From Turnera subulata (lineage: Eukaryota > Streptophyta > Magnoliopsida > Malpighiales > Passifloraceae), in assembly GCA_028386065.3 (NCBI GenBank), contig JAKUCV010000202.1, positions 30,476 through 94,475 of the forward strand: a stretch of 64,000 bases of DNA, written 5' to 3'. The notes beneath the pieces are model-generated. The model did not search any database. It had not been told where the DNA came from and saw only the letters and a list, made by a program, of their open reading frames with translations. Numbering within the stretch: position 1 is the stretch's first letter; each line of letters starts with the position of its first letter. This document shows, one piece after another, positions 1 to 10,847 of the stretch. Position numbers and translations under genes: made by a program.

Positions 1-942
1 TCTGTAAAGACTTGGTTAGGAAAGAATTTCTCAATGAAGGACTTAGGAGAAGCTGCCTACGTGCTAGGTATAAAGATCTATAGAGATAGATCCAAAAGGC
101 TTCTTGGGCTAAGTCAAAGTACATATATTGACAAGGTGCTAAAGAGGTTTAGCATGCAAGATTCCAAGAAAGGTTTCTTGCCCATGTCACATGGCGTATC
201 TCTTTCAAAGTATCAATGTCCTAGAACATCTAAGGAGAGAGAGCGGATGAGTAAGATTCCTTATGCATCAGCAATAGGATCTATCATGTATGCCATGCTA
301 TATACTTGACCGGATGTCGCATATGCATTAAGTGTCACAAGCAGATACCAATCTGATCCTGGTGAAAGTCACTGGACAGCGGTTAAGAACATCCTTAAGT
401 ACTTGAGAAGGACTAAGGATGCATTCCTTATTTATGGAAGCGTTGATGAGCTTGTTGTAAAGGGTTACACAGATGCTAGCTTCCAAACTGACAGGGATGA
501 CTTTAGATCGCAGTCAGGTTATGTGTTTTGTCTTGGAGGTGGTGCTGTATGCTGGAAGAGTTCAAAGCAAGAGACAATTGCCGACTCTACAACTGAGGCT
601 GAGTACATAGCCGCCTCAGATGCTGCGAAAGAGGCTGTTTGGATTAAGAAGTTCGTAACTGAACTTGGGGTGGTTCCTAGTATTGACAGTCCGATTGAGC
701 TCTATTATGACAACAGTGGGACAATCGCACAGGCTCAAGAACCTAGATACCACCAGAGATCCAAACATATACTCTGACGCTATCATCTTATTAGAGAGAT
801 CATTGATAGAGGCGATGTCAGGCTGTGCAAAGTTCCTTCTGGGAACATTGTAGCAGATCCATTGACTAAGCCACTCTCACAGCAGAAGCATGATGGTCAT
901 ACTGCATCCATTGGTATTAGATACATGGATGATTGGCTTTAG
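1..942 (+). pseudogene. Ty1/Copia reverse transcriptase C terminus and RNase H (decayed)
   Basis: This is the last third of a Copia polyprotein, which copies element RNA into DNA. The reading frame begins before the window. Seen: the stretch MKDLGEAAYVLGIKIYRD of the late RT region, then an RNase H domain with TDASFQTDRD (around 463) and the motif STTEAEYIAAS (around 588), ending RYMDDWL at a TAG at 940-942. The frame is continuous from base 1 except for two TGA codons, at 307-309 and 775-777. In the sister copy or the family the first position reads an arginine codon, so CGA to TGA transitions are likely. A purine-rich tract and the LTR follow directly. The protein cannot be made without readthrough. 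Family membership is certain; the lineage within Copia is not resolved. Confidence 0.9.
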
Positions 943-944
943 TG

Positions 945-956
945 CAAGTGGGAGAT
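945..956 (+). promoter_or_regulatory. Polypurine tract of Copia element
   Basis: Purine-rich CAAGTGGGAGATT sits between the pol stop codon and the LTR start TGTTAG. The same sequence precedes the 3' LTR of the second copy at 59373, as expected for the plus-strand primer site. Confidence 0.75.
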
Positions 957-2521
957 TGTTAGTGTAATATGCCCAAAATCCAATCATTGGATGATTGTAC
1001 ATAGTCATGTAAATACATTAAGGTTATTCCAATAAATATGTTTATGAGATAAACGCTTGCACATATTTATAACCCTAGAATATTTTATATTCTTAAATGT
1101 CCCTAGTCGATTATTATTATGGATGGGTTGTAATAATAAATTAAGACTAGCATATGTTGAGAATTATATGAGATATGAATTCTACATACGGGTACAATTT
1201 AGAAAACTTGTGGACTGGACCGACCCACATAAGAACCCTACAAGGAACGTTATATGATTGTCATTAGTGGTTCTTATATGTATTGTCCTTAGACCTGAGA
1301 TTATCAAGGTTCCCAACATATGAGTCGTATACTTTGATATTATTCCTAGTCACTCGTAACTGAGTAAGACGTAAGGGTAATCATTGGGTATATGACGTAA
1401 TGTGTAGTGGGTTTTGATCGATCAAGATGGGATTCGTCCAACCCATATAACGAGCCTTGATATTATCAGATGGGCCTCTTGATAGAGTTGAACTGCTAAA
1501 TGCGTGGCCACGCTCGGATTATGTGATATGGTGATATCATGAGTATCCGGTTTTACACAGTTAACTCGGAGATCAAGAAACTAAGATTAAACATATACGA
1601 GATTGACATTTTCCATGTCTCGTGTTTAATCTTGATAATGGGACGAAAGGACGATGACATGTTTCCGAGGCATAATGAATCAGTACTGATCTTGTCGTTT
1701 GGGTAGCAATGATGTGTTGCTAGACACCGCTCATTGTTTATAATTGTAAAATGAGATTTTACAATTATTGCCAAACGTTACAAGTGCCTACAGTCACACA
1801 CTTAGAACTGTTGATTCGAGTTGGCGGTTTGAACCATGGTTGGACCGTGGTTCGACCAGGTGTGTGGACTATGGTTGAACCTTGGTTGGACCATGGTTGG
1901 ACCGGGTCATTTTGGGCTGATTTGGTTCACTAATTATCAGAATTATTGAACCAAAATTAATGCCAATGATGTGTAAATCCCATTAATGCTTAGTGGAGCA
2001 TCCATTAATGCTTAGTGGAGCATTAAGACATAGTGGAGACATGATTAGACTTAAAAGTATAATCATGATGGTTAATGCATGATGATGTTGGCCATTGTCT
2101 CATTAATCTATGCATTAATTGTGTGTATAAATAGGGCTTGATAATCAGATTATCAACACACACAACATTCACACACAATTTAGATTACACACTTCATTCT
2201 TTGAGAAAGAAAGAAGCACATATAAACACTAGTTTCTAGCTCTCGAAAATTCTGCAGCTAGCACTGCGGTTCGGGAGTGCTCGGGTTAGTGATCGTGAGA
2301 CGGTTGCTAGCAGTCATCAACGGTTCGTGTGGATACCGTGGAGGAGCCGGATTTCTTGTCGGGTTCTTGCTGATTCTACACTACAGTTGGGTAAAAGACC
2401 TCAACCAAGCAAGGTACGAAAAATTGTTATTCGGTTTAGTTAGCTTCACTTGGATCCTCCATGAATACCGGGTCTTTCCGCTGCGTTTTGATTGTCAAGA
2501 TTGCATGCCCGGTTACTAACA
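957..2521 (+). repeat. 3' LTR of Copia family A (1565 bp)
   Basis: The LTR starts TGTTAG and ends CTAACA, a perfect 6-bp inverted terminus. It matches two other copies in the window along its whole length: the solo LTR at 13780-15310 and the 3' LTR at 59373-60854. A TATA box (TATAAATAG, 2126-2134) marks the likely U3/R promoter. The U3 holds several copies of a GGTTGGACCATGG-type repeat (about 1830-1905). The 5' half of the element lies outside the window, so the target duplication cannot be checked. Confidence 0.9.
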
Positions 2522-3499
2522 TTATATTAGGTTCTCTTTAAGCAGAAATTTTTTTCCATACAAGCCTTACCTAAAAATACATAAAAATTAGTACAAAACT
2601 CTAAATCCAACTCTATAAATTTTTTACAGTATTTTCATTTTATTTATAATTTACAAACTTCATAACTCAGAGTAAATCATGCAATCTGACCTTTATGTCA
2701 GTTTCAATGAAGAGACCACCAGTCAGTATCGTCATAATATTTCGTTCCACCGACATCTAGAAATTCTGAAGTCATAGCCATTGGAAACTAGACTTAACAA
2801 GCTCTCCAGCTACTTACATTTAGTTGTCTAATCTATTTTTTACAAATTATGGTGAATTTCTAAATTCAGGTCAAACATTACAGAAAACAAACTACACACC
2901 TTGCACTTTTTTATTTATTTAAAACTAGTACAATACCTCGTATGTCACACGGGAGACAATTATTTATGTAATGTTTTAACATTTATTACGAGAGATAAAT
3001 CAATGGAAATTGAAAAAGATACAATTTCATCAAATTAAAAAAGATTGAATAATTTTTTCTGCATAAATAAAAAAATTGATTAGTTAAACAAAAAACGTAG
3101 AATAAAAAGAAAGTGATTGTGAAAAGGCAACAATAATACTCACTTGTATGAAAACATGCAATTCAAAGATAAATTATTTTAAGAGATTGACTTTGAAGAA
3201 AATTTTATTAGTGAGGAAGATAATTCAAATTGAATGAAACTCATAAATCTTATTACTATCTTAAAAAATTATAATTTTTAAAATAATTTGAATTAAAAGA
3301 GAACTTCAATATCACTATTTTTTAAAAGAGAGATAATTTAAAAGAAATTATTTTGAAGAGATAATTTGAATAAAAATATTAAAAAACTTGTAACCTAAAA
3401 CAATAAAACATGTAATTCAAATGGAGCCACATGTCTTCTTCATATTCTTTAAAAATTTCTAAATGTTATTATTTCAATCACCCTTGAAACATGTCTCTG

Positions 3500-3553
<54 letters not shown>

Positions 3554-3664
3554 GATTGTAGAAAAAATTGATTAATAATTCATAAAAATCATAGTAAACT
3601 AGACTCCATAAGCATTTTGGTGATATGAAATAAGCCCTATTAGCCTCCTGAACAATTACGAAAT
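2522..3664. other. AT-rich gene-free stretch with a possible Helitron 3' terminus
   Basis: No coding potential was recognised. ACTAGTACAATACCTCG...CACACGGG at 2924-2951 resembles, in reverse complement, the hairpin plus CTAG end of plant Helitrons (terminal CTAG at 2925-2928). I could not find the matching 5' TC end, so this is a weak call. The rest is AT-rich filler and a TA microsatellite. Confidence 0.3.
3501..3550. repeat. (TA)25 microsatellite
   Basis: An uninterrupted TA dinucleotide run of 50 bases. Confidence 0.97.
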
Positions 3665-4099
3665 GGTTAAAAGACGCAGTGTATCCTTTCACTTTTCCGA
3701 TTTCAATGTTTGTGTCCCTCTTCTTTTTATTTCAAACATTGTGTCCCCGAACCTGTTAGAAATGAAACAATGCCGTCCAAGTTACCTCCAATTTTCGGTT
3801 GACCAATCACAGCCCGCCACGTGTCTTGGGGGCTCACAATTAAATTAAAACCAGTTTCTTTTCTTTTTTTCACAAAATATTAAATACAAATGAAAATAAA
3901 AACTAAATTTAGTTTTTTTAATAATATAAAATGATTAAAATCGTTTTCATGGATTATTAAATGGAGTGTTCTTTCTCTTATTTTTCTTCTTTCTTTCCTT
4001 TTCTCACACGCATATGTTCACCAGCCGTCATCTCCGGTGAGGTGGCGCCAGGCTTCATGACGAGCAATGGCTGCGAGCCGAAAGCACGAGCTAGCAGGG

Positions 4100-5629
4100 G
4101 GTAAAAAAGTTTTTCTTGTCCCTTCACTTTTTTGTTTTCGCATTTGTTGTCCCTCTTCCTTTTTTTCACTCAACCTGTCCCTCAACTCTTAATTTACCGG
4201 GTCACCTTGTCCTTATTACCACCTATAGCCGGTCGGTGCGTGTGAGGCTGACACATGTCTGTGGGACCCACTTCATCTGATTTTATTTTTTTTCTCTTTC
4301 TTTCTTTCCTATTTTTTATTTTTCGAAAATCTTTTTTAGGTTTTATTATTTCGCTACTACTACTCCCACTTCTCCAACCAAACTCTAATAACTCTAAAAA
4401 AGTGGAGGAGACCAATGGAGGAGGGCACCCATCACCTCCACTAGCCCATCCAAAACCCCTTTCACCCACTTCATACGCTTAACCTTTTTTTTTTTGTCAA
4501 CGCACGCCCATTTATTCATTCAATACATCCATATATGTGCAGGACCAAAATGGTTGTACAAGCCTCAGATCCTGGCTCAACCCGACCTCCCCCAACTCGC
4601 CCAACTCGTTCTCCCAGATCCCAACCGGCTCTTCCCACCTCCACCTCTGCCTCGGAGCCTTCCTCCTCAGGCGGCATACGATACAATTCAACCATCTCCG
4701 CCCCCACTACCTCCTCTTCTTCATCCTCCACCTTCTCCAGCCGCACCTCCCTCTCCAGCCTCCGCCTCTCCCTCTCCCAAAACCCACACATCTACGACTT
4801 CTTCGAGATCCGCTCCGCCACCAACAACTTCCTCGCTAAGCGCCACTCCTCCTCCACCCCTTGCTGGCGCTGCACCCTCCGTAACTCCAACACCATCGTC
4901 TTCCAGCGCAAGCTCCGCCCCCACCGCACCCCCGCCCCTTCCCTCCTCCTCCCTCCTCAGGCACCGCCTCGCCCTCATCTGCCGCAGCCACCACTCCAGC
5001 GTCATCCACCTCCTCGGCGCCTGCATCTCCGGCGACCACATCTACCTCGTCTACGACTTCGTCCCCATTAATGCGAAGACGACTCCCTGTACGCTTAGAA
5101 GAAATGGATATGAATGACAGGTTGGATGAAGAAGAAGATTGAGACATGGTGGAGACGAAAAAAAGAATCAGAAGAGAGTTGGAACTTTAGGAAATGAAGA
5201 TTTAGGAATTAGGGTTCTTCAAAATTGAGAAACATAGAAGGCAGCTCTCGTACTTCTTTTTTTTTGATCCAAAGCTCTCGTACTTAATAGCTCGATAGAG
5301 ACAGATGTGGAAATTTATAATTAGATTTTTTATGCGTACGTGGGCCCCACCTATATTTATTATAAAAACCAATTACATAAAACCGAAAAAGAATTTCCGG
5401 AAAACAGAAATTAGGAAAGAAAGAAAGTGAAAAAAAGAAAAATAAATTCGGCAAACATGGGTCCCACGGACACGTGTCAGCCTCTCACGCATCAACCGGC
5501 TGCTGGGGGTGAGAAGGACATGGTGGCCCAGTAAAATGAAAGCTCAGGGACATGTTGAGTGAAAAAAAAGGAAGAGGGACGACAAATGTGAAAATAAAAA
5601 AGTGAAGGGACAAGAAAATTTTTTTTACC
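4100..5629. mobile_element. Inner Pack-MULE carrying a protein-kinase gene fragment, 10-bp TSD
   Basis: The inverted termini start GGTAAAAAAG at 4100 and end ...TTTTACC at 5629. The arms match for about 190 bp, through the motif GTGAGGCTGACACATGTC. The 10-bp direct repeat GCTAGCAGGG flanks it exactly (4090-4099 and 5630-5639). Length, arm type and duplication size fit a Mutator-like element. The cargo is the 5' end of a plant kinase gene (next entry). No transposase is present, so it would depend on one made elsewhere. Confidence 0.88.
4535..5117 (+). pseudogene. Captured 5' fragment of a receptor-like kinase-type gene
   Basis: The fragment starts at a plausible original start codon (MCRTKMVVQASDP). 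It runs through a Ser/Pro-rich leader, then YDFFEIRSATNNFLAKR, then CWRCTLRNSNTIVFQRKLR, and after a frameshift near 4940 continues in the next frame as HRLALICRSHHSSVIHLLGA and GDHIYLVYDFV. This matches the N-terminal half of a plant protein-kinase superfamily protein often labelled lysM receptor-like kinase 3-like, Arabidopsis At3g57120 type (from memory). It stops after the early kinase lobe and lacks the catalytic loop, DFG and APE, so no active kinase could result. It sits inside the inner Pack-MULE, which explains its isolation from any full gene. The captured sequence is GC-richer than its surroundings. Confidence 0.7.
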
Positions 5630-5776
5630 GCTAGCAGGGGGTCCCGAAGAAAGTAACAAAGATTAAACATAAAAGAAGCCATCTCATCACATCAACAACA
5701 GCTGACAACAGTACATCTCTAGAACATCATTACACTAATTACAACCCCAATTAAAAGGGGACAAAAAAAAACTCAC

Positions 5777-6018
5777 TGGCTGAAAATGTCTTGAATGTTC
5801 ATCCCCATCCCTCCACCACCTCCGCCTCCATTCGCCACATTACACAAATCAAAATTAATCCACAACAAGCACCGACCATCACCTCAAAGCACAAAAAGAA
5901 AAAAAGCAAAACCAACCAGGGAGGACTAATTAACTAAATAACGACTCACCATTACTAATCTCGGCAAATCGCTTATTAGCCTCTTCATTTCCAGGGTTCT
6001 TATCGGGATGGTACTTGA
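5777..6018 (-). pseudogene. ERDJ3B-like DnaJ gene fragment (two exon pieces)
   Basis: On the minus strand, 6018-5950 encodes IKYHPDKNPGNEEANKRFAE followed by ISN. This is the HPD-containing J-domain segment of plant ERDJ3B, an ER HSP40 co-chaperone, and it ends at a donor-like GTGAGT. After an intron-like spacer, 5838-5777 encodes VANGGGGGGGMGMNIQDIFS, the Gly-rich linker of the same protein, again ending at GTGAGT. The exon that should lie between them, and all sequence upstream of the J domain, are missing. The fragment is joined directly to a peroxidase fragment. It therefore looks like captured cargo of the outer Pack-MULE, not a resident gene. Confidence 0.65.
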
Positions 6019-6555
6019 TTACTAGCCGATGGTGTGTGCGCCACTGAGGGCCACCATTTTCTGGACGGAGAAGCCCCTGGAGGCGAAGAGATCGATGATG
6101 GTGGACATGGACATGGTGGACGTGGGGAGGTTGCCGGCGACAGAGGAGGACTTGGAGACGCAGTAGTCCTTGTGGCCGAGGAGGACGCCGTAGTAGGGGC
6201 CGCCGACCATGGTGACGAGATCGCGGGTGGCGGCGGCGAGGATGTCGGCGCAGGAGGTGGTGCTCGGGCAGGAGAGCTCGAGGGCGGTCATGGCGCTGGT
6301 GAGGAGGTTGAAGGCGTCGCCGGGGAAGGAGAGGTTGAAGTCGGCGTCGCACTCGGCGGAGTTGAAGGGGGTGGAGGAGAGGAGCTTCTCAAGATCGTCG
6401 CCGGATGTAGTCTTGTTGTTGGCTGCGGAGGGGGGCGCGGTGGAGGAAGGAGGGAGGGGGTAAGGAGAAGAGGGGGCGGCGCTCGGAGAGTTCCGGGAGA
6501 TGGAGGCGGAGGTTGAGCTGGCGGCATTCTTGTTTTGGGTTTTTTTTTGTTTTGG
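6019..6555 (-). pseudogene. Class III peroxidase gene fragment
   Basis: Minus-strand reading gives STPFNSAECDADFNLSFPGD, then CPSTTSCADILAAATRDLV, MVGGPYYGVLLG and finally GFSVQKMVALSGAHTIG. These are hallmark blocks of secreted plant class III peroxidases of the Prx31/41/65 type, and the last block contains the proximal haem-ligand histidine. The catalytic N-terminal block (RLHFHDCF) is absent: upstream sequence is a Pro/Ser-rich out-of-frame stretch. The gene breaks off immediately after GAHTIG, where DnaJ sequence begins. It is a captured and decayed fragment without a working active site. Confidence 0.75.
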
Positions 6556-6566
6556 TGGAGAAGGTG

Positions 6567-9403
6567 TGAAGCGCCCCAACCCGTATTTACCATACAGAGT
6601 AAACACGTGCCAGAACTATTCTTATTACAATAGCAGACAATACATGTGATACAAAATACATTACAAGCAACTCAAGTACAGCATCTGTCACCTGATCCCG
6701 GGGACCATTATTCAAGCCACAAACACTCCCAAAGCTCAACAGCAGCAACAGAAAACATATGATACGGCAACAGAAGTAATACAGCAACACAGCAACATAT
6801 AAAATACAGCAGCAGAAGTCTGAGAATGAGATGCAGCGGAGGTATGGATCCGGTGTCTGGTGGAGTAGAAATAGCAGCTGGCCGAACCACGTACCTGTAC
6901 TATGAGCAACTCATCCTACGGGATGAACCCCCGTAGGCGAGGGGTGAGTCCGAAGTGCTCACCAACCAAGGATAAACAGAGATATGCAGGCAACCATAAT
7001 ACTTTCGAAGAAAATACTAGCAGAAGACAAAACAAGATTCATTCAAACATGACTGAGCCAAGGCTAAAAGACAATATAATTTCCAATTTTATCTTCAGGG
7101 CCCTGTCACTGGACAAGCTAGGGTCGTACCTGGTTATTAATATGTTCTGGGTGCTAGATCAAATAAGGAGAGCCCAGGGATCGACATCCCAAAAATTGAT
7201 CCCAGGGATAGACATCCCAAAAATATAATAAACCGGGATAGACATCCCAAGCATAGACATGCTTATCACAAGTAACCCAGATCATAGCCACCACAAAACA
7301 GTCTCTAACCATCGAGTCGTACCACTACTTTCCAAGTGACAATAAAGTCGTCAACACAACTTCCAATTATCCAATTATCTCAGGTTATCCACAGTCAATA
7401 GATCAACAACAATAGCAGTAACACCACAACCAAACTCAACCAACTCAGCGGTTCAATCAAGCAAATAATTATCAGAGAAACACACACAGTATTATGTGCA
7501 ACATATTAAAGATTATCCATCCTCACCTTAGCCGATTTTCCTACTCCTGAAAGTCCTCGAAATGTCCCGGCTCTGGTTCCTCAAAGAACTGTTCGTTATC
7601 AACTCCTATATCAAACAAATAATATGCACACATAAGATGATATGCAGATGCCAGACTAATACTGTATGCCGTAAAATAGATACTGACTAGTCTCGGTTAC
7701 TGCCTCGGGTTATTCCATTATTATCATCATTCACCATTTATTTCCCAGTGTCAAAATACACTATATTTATACCCGGTTATTATTCCGGTATAGTACTTTG
7801 ATAATACCATTTTCCAAAATATTTGGAAAAAAATAATTATTACTATCACTTATATTCTTTTCCAAGGGTAATAGCCATCATAAAATAGTCTTCCTAGAAG
7901 TTAATCACATATGTCTACTTATATATTTTTTTCCAGTAAAACATTTCCACAGCATGAATCCTTTAGAGTCTTACTATAATTTAGTAATTATGTTATAATC
8001 ACTTTAGTCTCTTGAAATTAATATATGAAAGTAATTATTTCTTTTATTTTCACAAAATATATCCATCTACTATGTATTTATTGTTTCCAGAAAGTATAAT
8101 CCATATTATACATATTCCAGATTATCTATTCTTTTTTTCAATTAATTAATTAATTAATTCGGACTGGGCCATGAGTATGTTAAATACAGCCCAGCTCATA
8201 CCCAAGGAAGTCCAGCCAAACCTTACTGGGCCAACCCACAAAATAAGCCCAAATGATTTAAACCAGACACTCAAACCTACCATCACATCCAGCCCAGGTA
8301 GGTACTCGGGTCAACCCGACCCAAGACCACGACCCGGCGATGTGAGCTGGTGACTCGGGTAACTGGGTTGTCTTCAACCCGTGCTCACCTTGAGTAGCAA
8401 CGACGGCGGCGGCTGAGCAAGGCACGGGCGACGATGCGACTTGAAACACGAGGCGACGGGGACGCGGCTGAAGGGGAGGCGATGCATGGCACGTCGGACG
8501 GCGATGGGTGACGGCTATGGCGGCGACGAGACGGGAAGGGGAGAGGAGATGGGCGGCTGCTGGTCGTGTGTGTTCACTGCAGATCGCGTCGACGTCGCGT
8601 GAGGTGGAGGTGCACGACGGCAGACGAAGAGGGGACGACGACTCGTCGGGCTCCACTCCACAGATCGGCGGTGAGAAGAGCAAGGGGGCGGCATCACAGG
8701 CGAGCAGCACTCAGCTGCCGATGCTGCAGCTCCGGGCGGCGGCGATACGTCCTCAGCAGCGGGCAGCAATGCGTGCAGGAGGAGGAAGGAGATGGATGGT
8801 GATGGCGGCCGGTGGTTGGAGTGAAAGAAAAGAAGAAGGTGGGGATGGGGTTGCTGTGAAACGACGGTGTGTGGTGGTTGGGTGTATGTGTTTGTTTTGT
8901 TTTTTCTTTCTTTTTGTGATTTCTAAGGTAGTATTTGCAGGGGAATTTTGGCAGAGAAGAGATGGAGATGAAGGTGATGGCGTGCATGGAAGCAGATGAA
9001 GGCACGGGAAAGAAAAAAACGTGCTTATCACAGGTTACACAGGAGAAGACACGGGCAACACAAGAAAGAGGCGGCGGCAGCCTCAATTATGCACTTACTG
9101 TGCAGCATGTGAGGCGTGTCCCGTCTGGACCAGAAAATAACTATTTTACCCCCTTACCCTTATTTCTGGTCCGTTATTTCGAGGATAAACCTGACTTTTC
9201 TTAAGATTCCTGGACCTGAAAAATACCAACTCTGGTCTGTAAAAATCGCAAAAAGATCTAGAACGTGGGGTATGGGTCGGTTTCAGAATCTGATGTGTAA
9301 TTTACCCTGAAATAATTACCCAAGATTAAATTCATAAGGTAAATTACTGTACAAAGCTTTTTACAGTCCCGGTAAAAACATAAAGTTTACCAGGGCTGTT
9401 ACA
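6567..9403 (-). repeat. Solo LTR of Gypsy-like family B (2837 bp), TSD AGGTG
   Basis: Read on the minus strand it starts TGTAACAGCCC and ends in a TCA terminus (plus-strand start TGAAGCGCCCC). Direct repeats AGGTG flank it at 6562-6566 and 9404-9408. It aligns over its length with the copies at 36945-39806 (plus), 50447-53013 (minus) and 62881 onward (minus). No internal element sequence is attached, so it is the product of LTR-LTR recombination. It landed inside the outer Pack-MULE, just upstream of the peroxidase fragment. It contains the short hairpin array described for the 36945 copy (e.g. 7177-7190, 7205-7218, 7235-7248, 7250-7263) and a GC-rich segment at about 8330-8780. Confidence 0.9.
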
Positions 9404-9721
9404 AGGTGAAGTGGAGAGTGAGGGTAAGGGATTGAGGAAGGGAATAAAAAGAAATTAAAAATATATTTTAATTTTTTTTCTTCCAAAGCATGAAAATCCG
9501 GAAAATAGAGGGAGGGGAAAAAAAATTTCACCTGGCAGCCAGGCCCCAGCCCTCAAGACACGTGGCAGATAGTGATTGGATGACCGAGAATTGAAGGTAA
9601 TTTGGACAATATTGCTTCATTTCAAACAGGTTCCCGGACATGATGTTTGAAATAAAAAAAAAAAAGAGGGACATAAACATTGAAATCGAAAAAGTGAAAG
9701 GACACACTGCATCTTTTAACC

Positions 9722-10443
9722 AATATTGATTTCTGAATTTCTGACTCCAAACCAACAATCACCACATCGACTCCTGATTCACTTTTTCATCACCAAAAAT
9801 CAAAATTTCTTCTCTAAACATCAACCTACATTCAATAATCACAATAATTTGTGAACCAATATGAGGATTTAGGGTTTAGATACTCACCTTAAAGAAAACT
9901 CCTCCTTCTTGATTGTAGAAATATCAATCCCTTTGTTCAAAATCAATTGTGCGATCTATAGAAAAGAAAAGTTACAGTTTAGGTTTTTTTTTGGTGGTTC
10001 TTGTGTTGTTGGAGAAAAATAACATAGTTTATTCTCTTTATTTATATTTATATAGTATTTTTTTCCCTCTTTATATTATAATTGAGCTAGGATTAGTAAT
10101 ACATACCCATATGTGAATATATTGGGTTGGGTTAATATGAAATGCCCTACATCTAGTTGTTGGATTAACCCTCACAAACTCTTTTTTGGTTCATCTCCAA
10201 GCTTTTCTAGCTCTATATTAAATATCATCCCATATTGAAATTAGTGGGGCCTACCATACTTAGGTCTATTACTTGCCACCTGACATATGCCTCACCATCC
10301 TCACCATCCTCAACACCTTGACCAACTTTGCCTTGCTCGCCACCATCAAACTGATCACTATCAACTTCACTCTCTCCTCCAATCTCAGCCTCCTCTAAAT
10401 TTGCTTGATAACTTACCTCTTCATCTGAAATAAATAAACTTTC
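9722..10443. other. Gene-free spacer
   Basis: AT-rich, with no frame I could recognise. It may be the 5' flank or arm of the decayed MULE whose N-terminal fragment follows on the minus strand. Confidence 0.4.
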
Positions 10444-10847
10444 TTACCCAATATGATAGGTATGTTTTGAGTTTTCTACCTCAAATGCATGGCCATCTTC
10501 ATCATTTTCATATATACCTTCATTATTCTCATGGAATTCTTCTGGACCTGCCTCACCATCATTTAATTCTTCTGAAGTTGACTCATTTGCTGAACTTGTC
10601 TCAGCCACAATAGGTGTAGCGTTACAAGTTGTAGCCTTGTAACGATTTAAACCTTCCTTCTCATGGTCGGACAAGTAAGGGACATGCATTTAATAATCTT
10701 GCCTACACCTTCATCATCAATATAACCTTGTGCTACCTCCTCAGATTTTGAATGTAAATTATTCCCTTCAACATCTCCTTTCTCAGTGCCCTCTTCAGCA
10801 GCATCCACCTTATAGCTACTTTCCACATTCTGCATCTCCCCCAACAT
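10444..10847 (-). pseudogene. MULE transposase N-terminal remnant (second MULE family member)
   Basis: Two overlapping minus-strand frames (10847-10647, 10689-10444) give an acidic, low-complexity region containing MHVPYLSDHEKEGLNRYKAT. This closely resembles MEIPYLSHNDERELQEARQ in the MULE transposase at 19933. In plant MuDR-like proteins this region lies between the PB1-like domain and the DNA-binding domain. No catalytic DDE region, SWIM finger or arms could be found nearby, so it is a fragment. The resemblance is by eye only. Confidence 0.5.

Larger units (their letters stand above)
3665..9721. mobile_element. Outer Pack-MULE with inverted termini, carrying peroxidase and DnaJ fragments
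   Basis: The termini are inverted repeats of about 170-180 bp: 3665-3836 starts GGTTAAAAGACGCAGTG, and the reverse complement of 9543-9721 starts GGTTAAAAGATGCAGTG. They stay similar through the CCACGTGTCTTG motif. Interior cargo on the minus strand is a peroxidase fragment fused to a DnaJ fragment. Two later insertions account for most of the length: an inner Pack-MULE (4100-5629) and a solo Gypsy LTR (6567-9403). Without them the element would be about 1.7 kb. I see no clear target-site duplication (ttacgaaat versus aatattgat), so either the outer ends have decayed or the exact termini differ by a few bases. Confidence 0.7.

Noticed and set aside
2925..2928. Helitron insertion on the minus strand
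   Set aside because: Only a 3'-end-like motif was found; no 5' TC terminus could be paired with it, so no element boundaries are claimed.
4516..5147. Minus-strand frames opposite the kinase fragment
   Set aside because: Glu/Val-rich shadows of the Pro/Ser-rich plus-strand coding sequence.
6034..6516. Gly-rich plus-strand frame opposite the peroxidase fragment
   Set aside because: A GC-rich shadow; the minus strand carries recognisable peroxidase motifs.
3650..9735. Target duplication for the outer Pack-MULE
   Set aside because: ttacgaaat and aatattgat are not convincing direct repeats.
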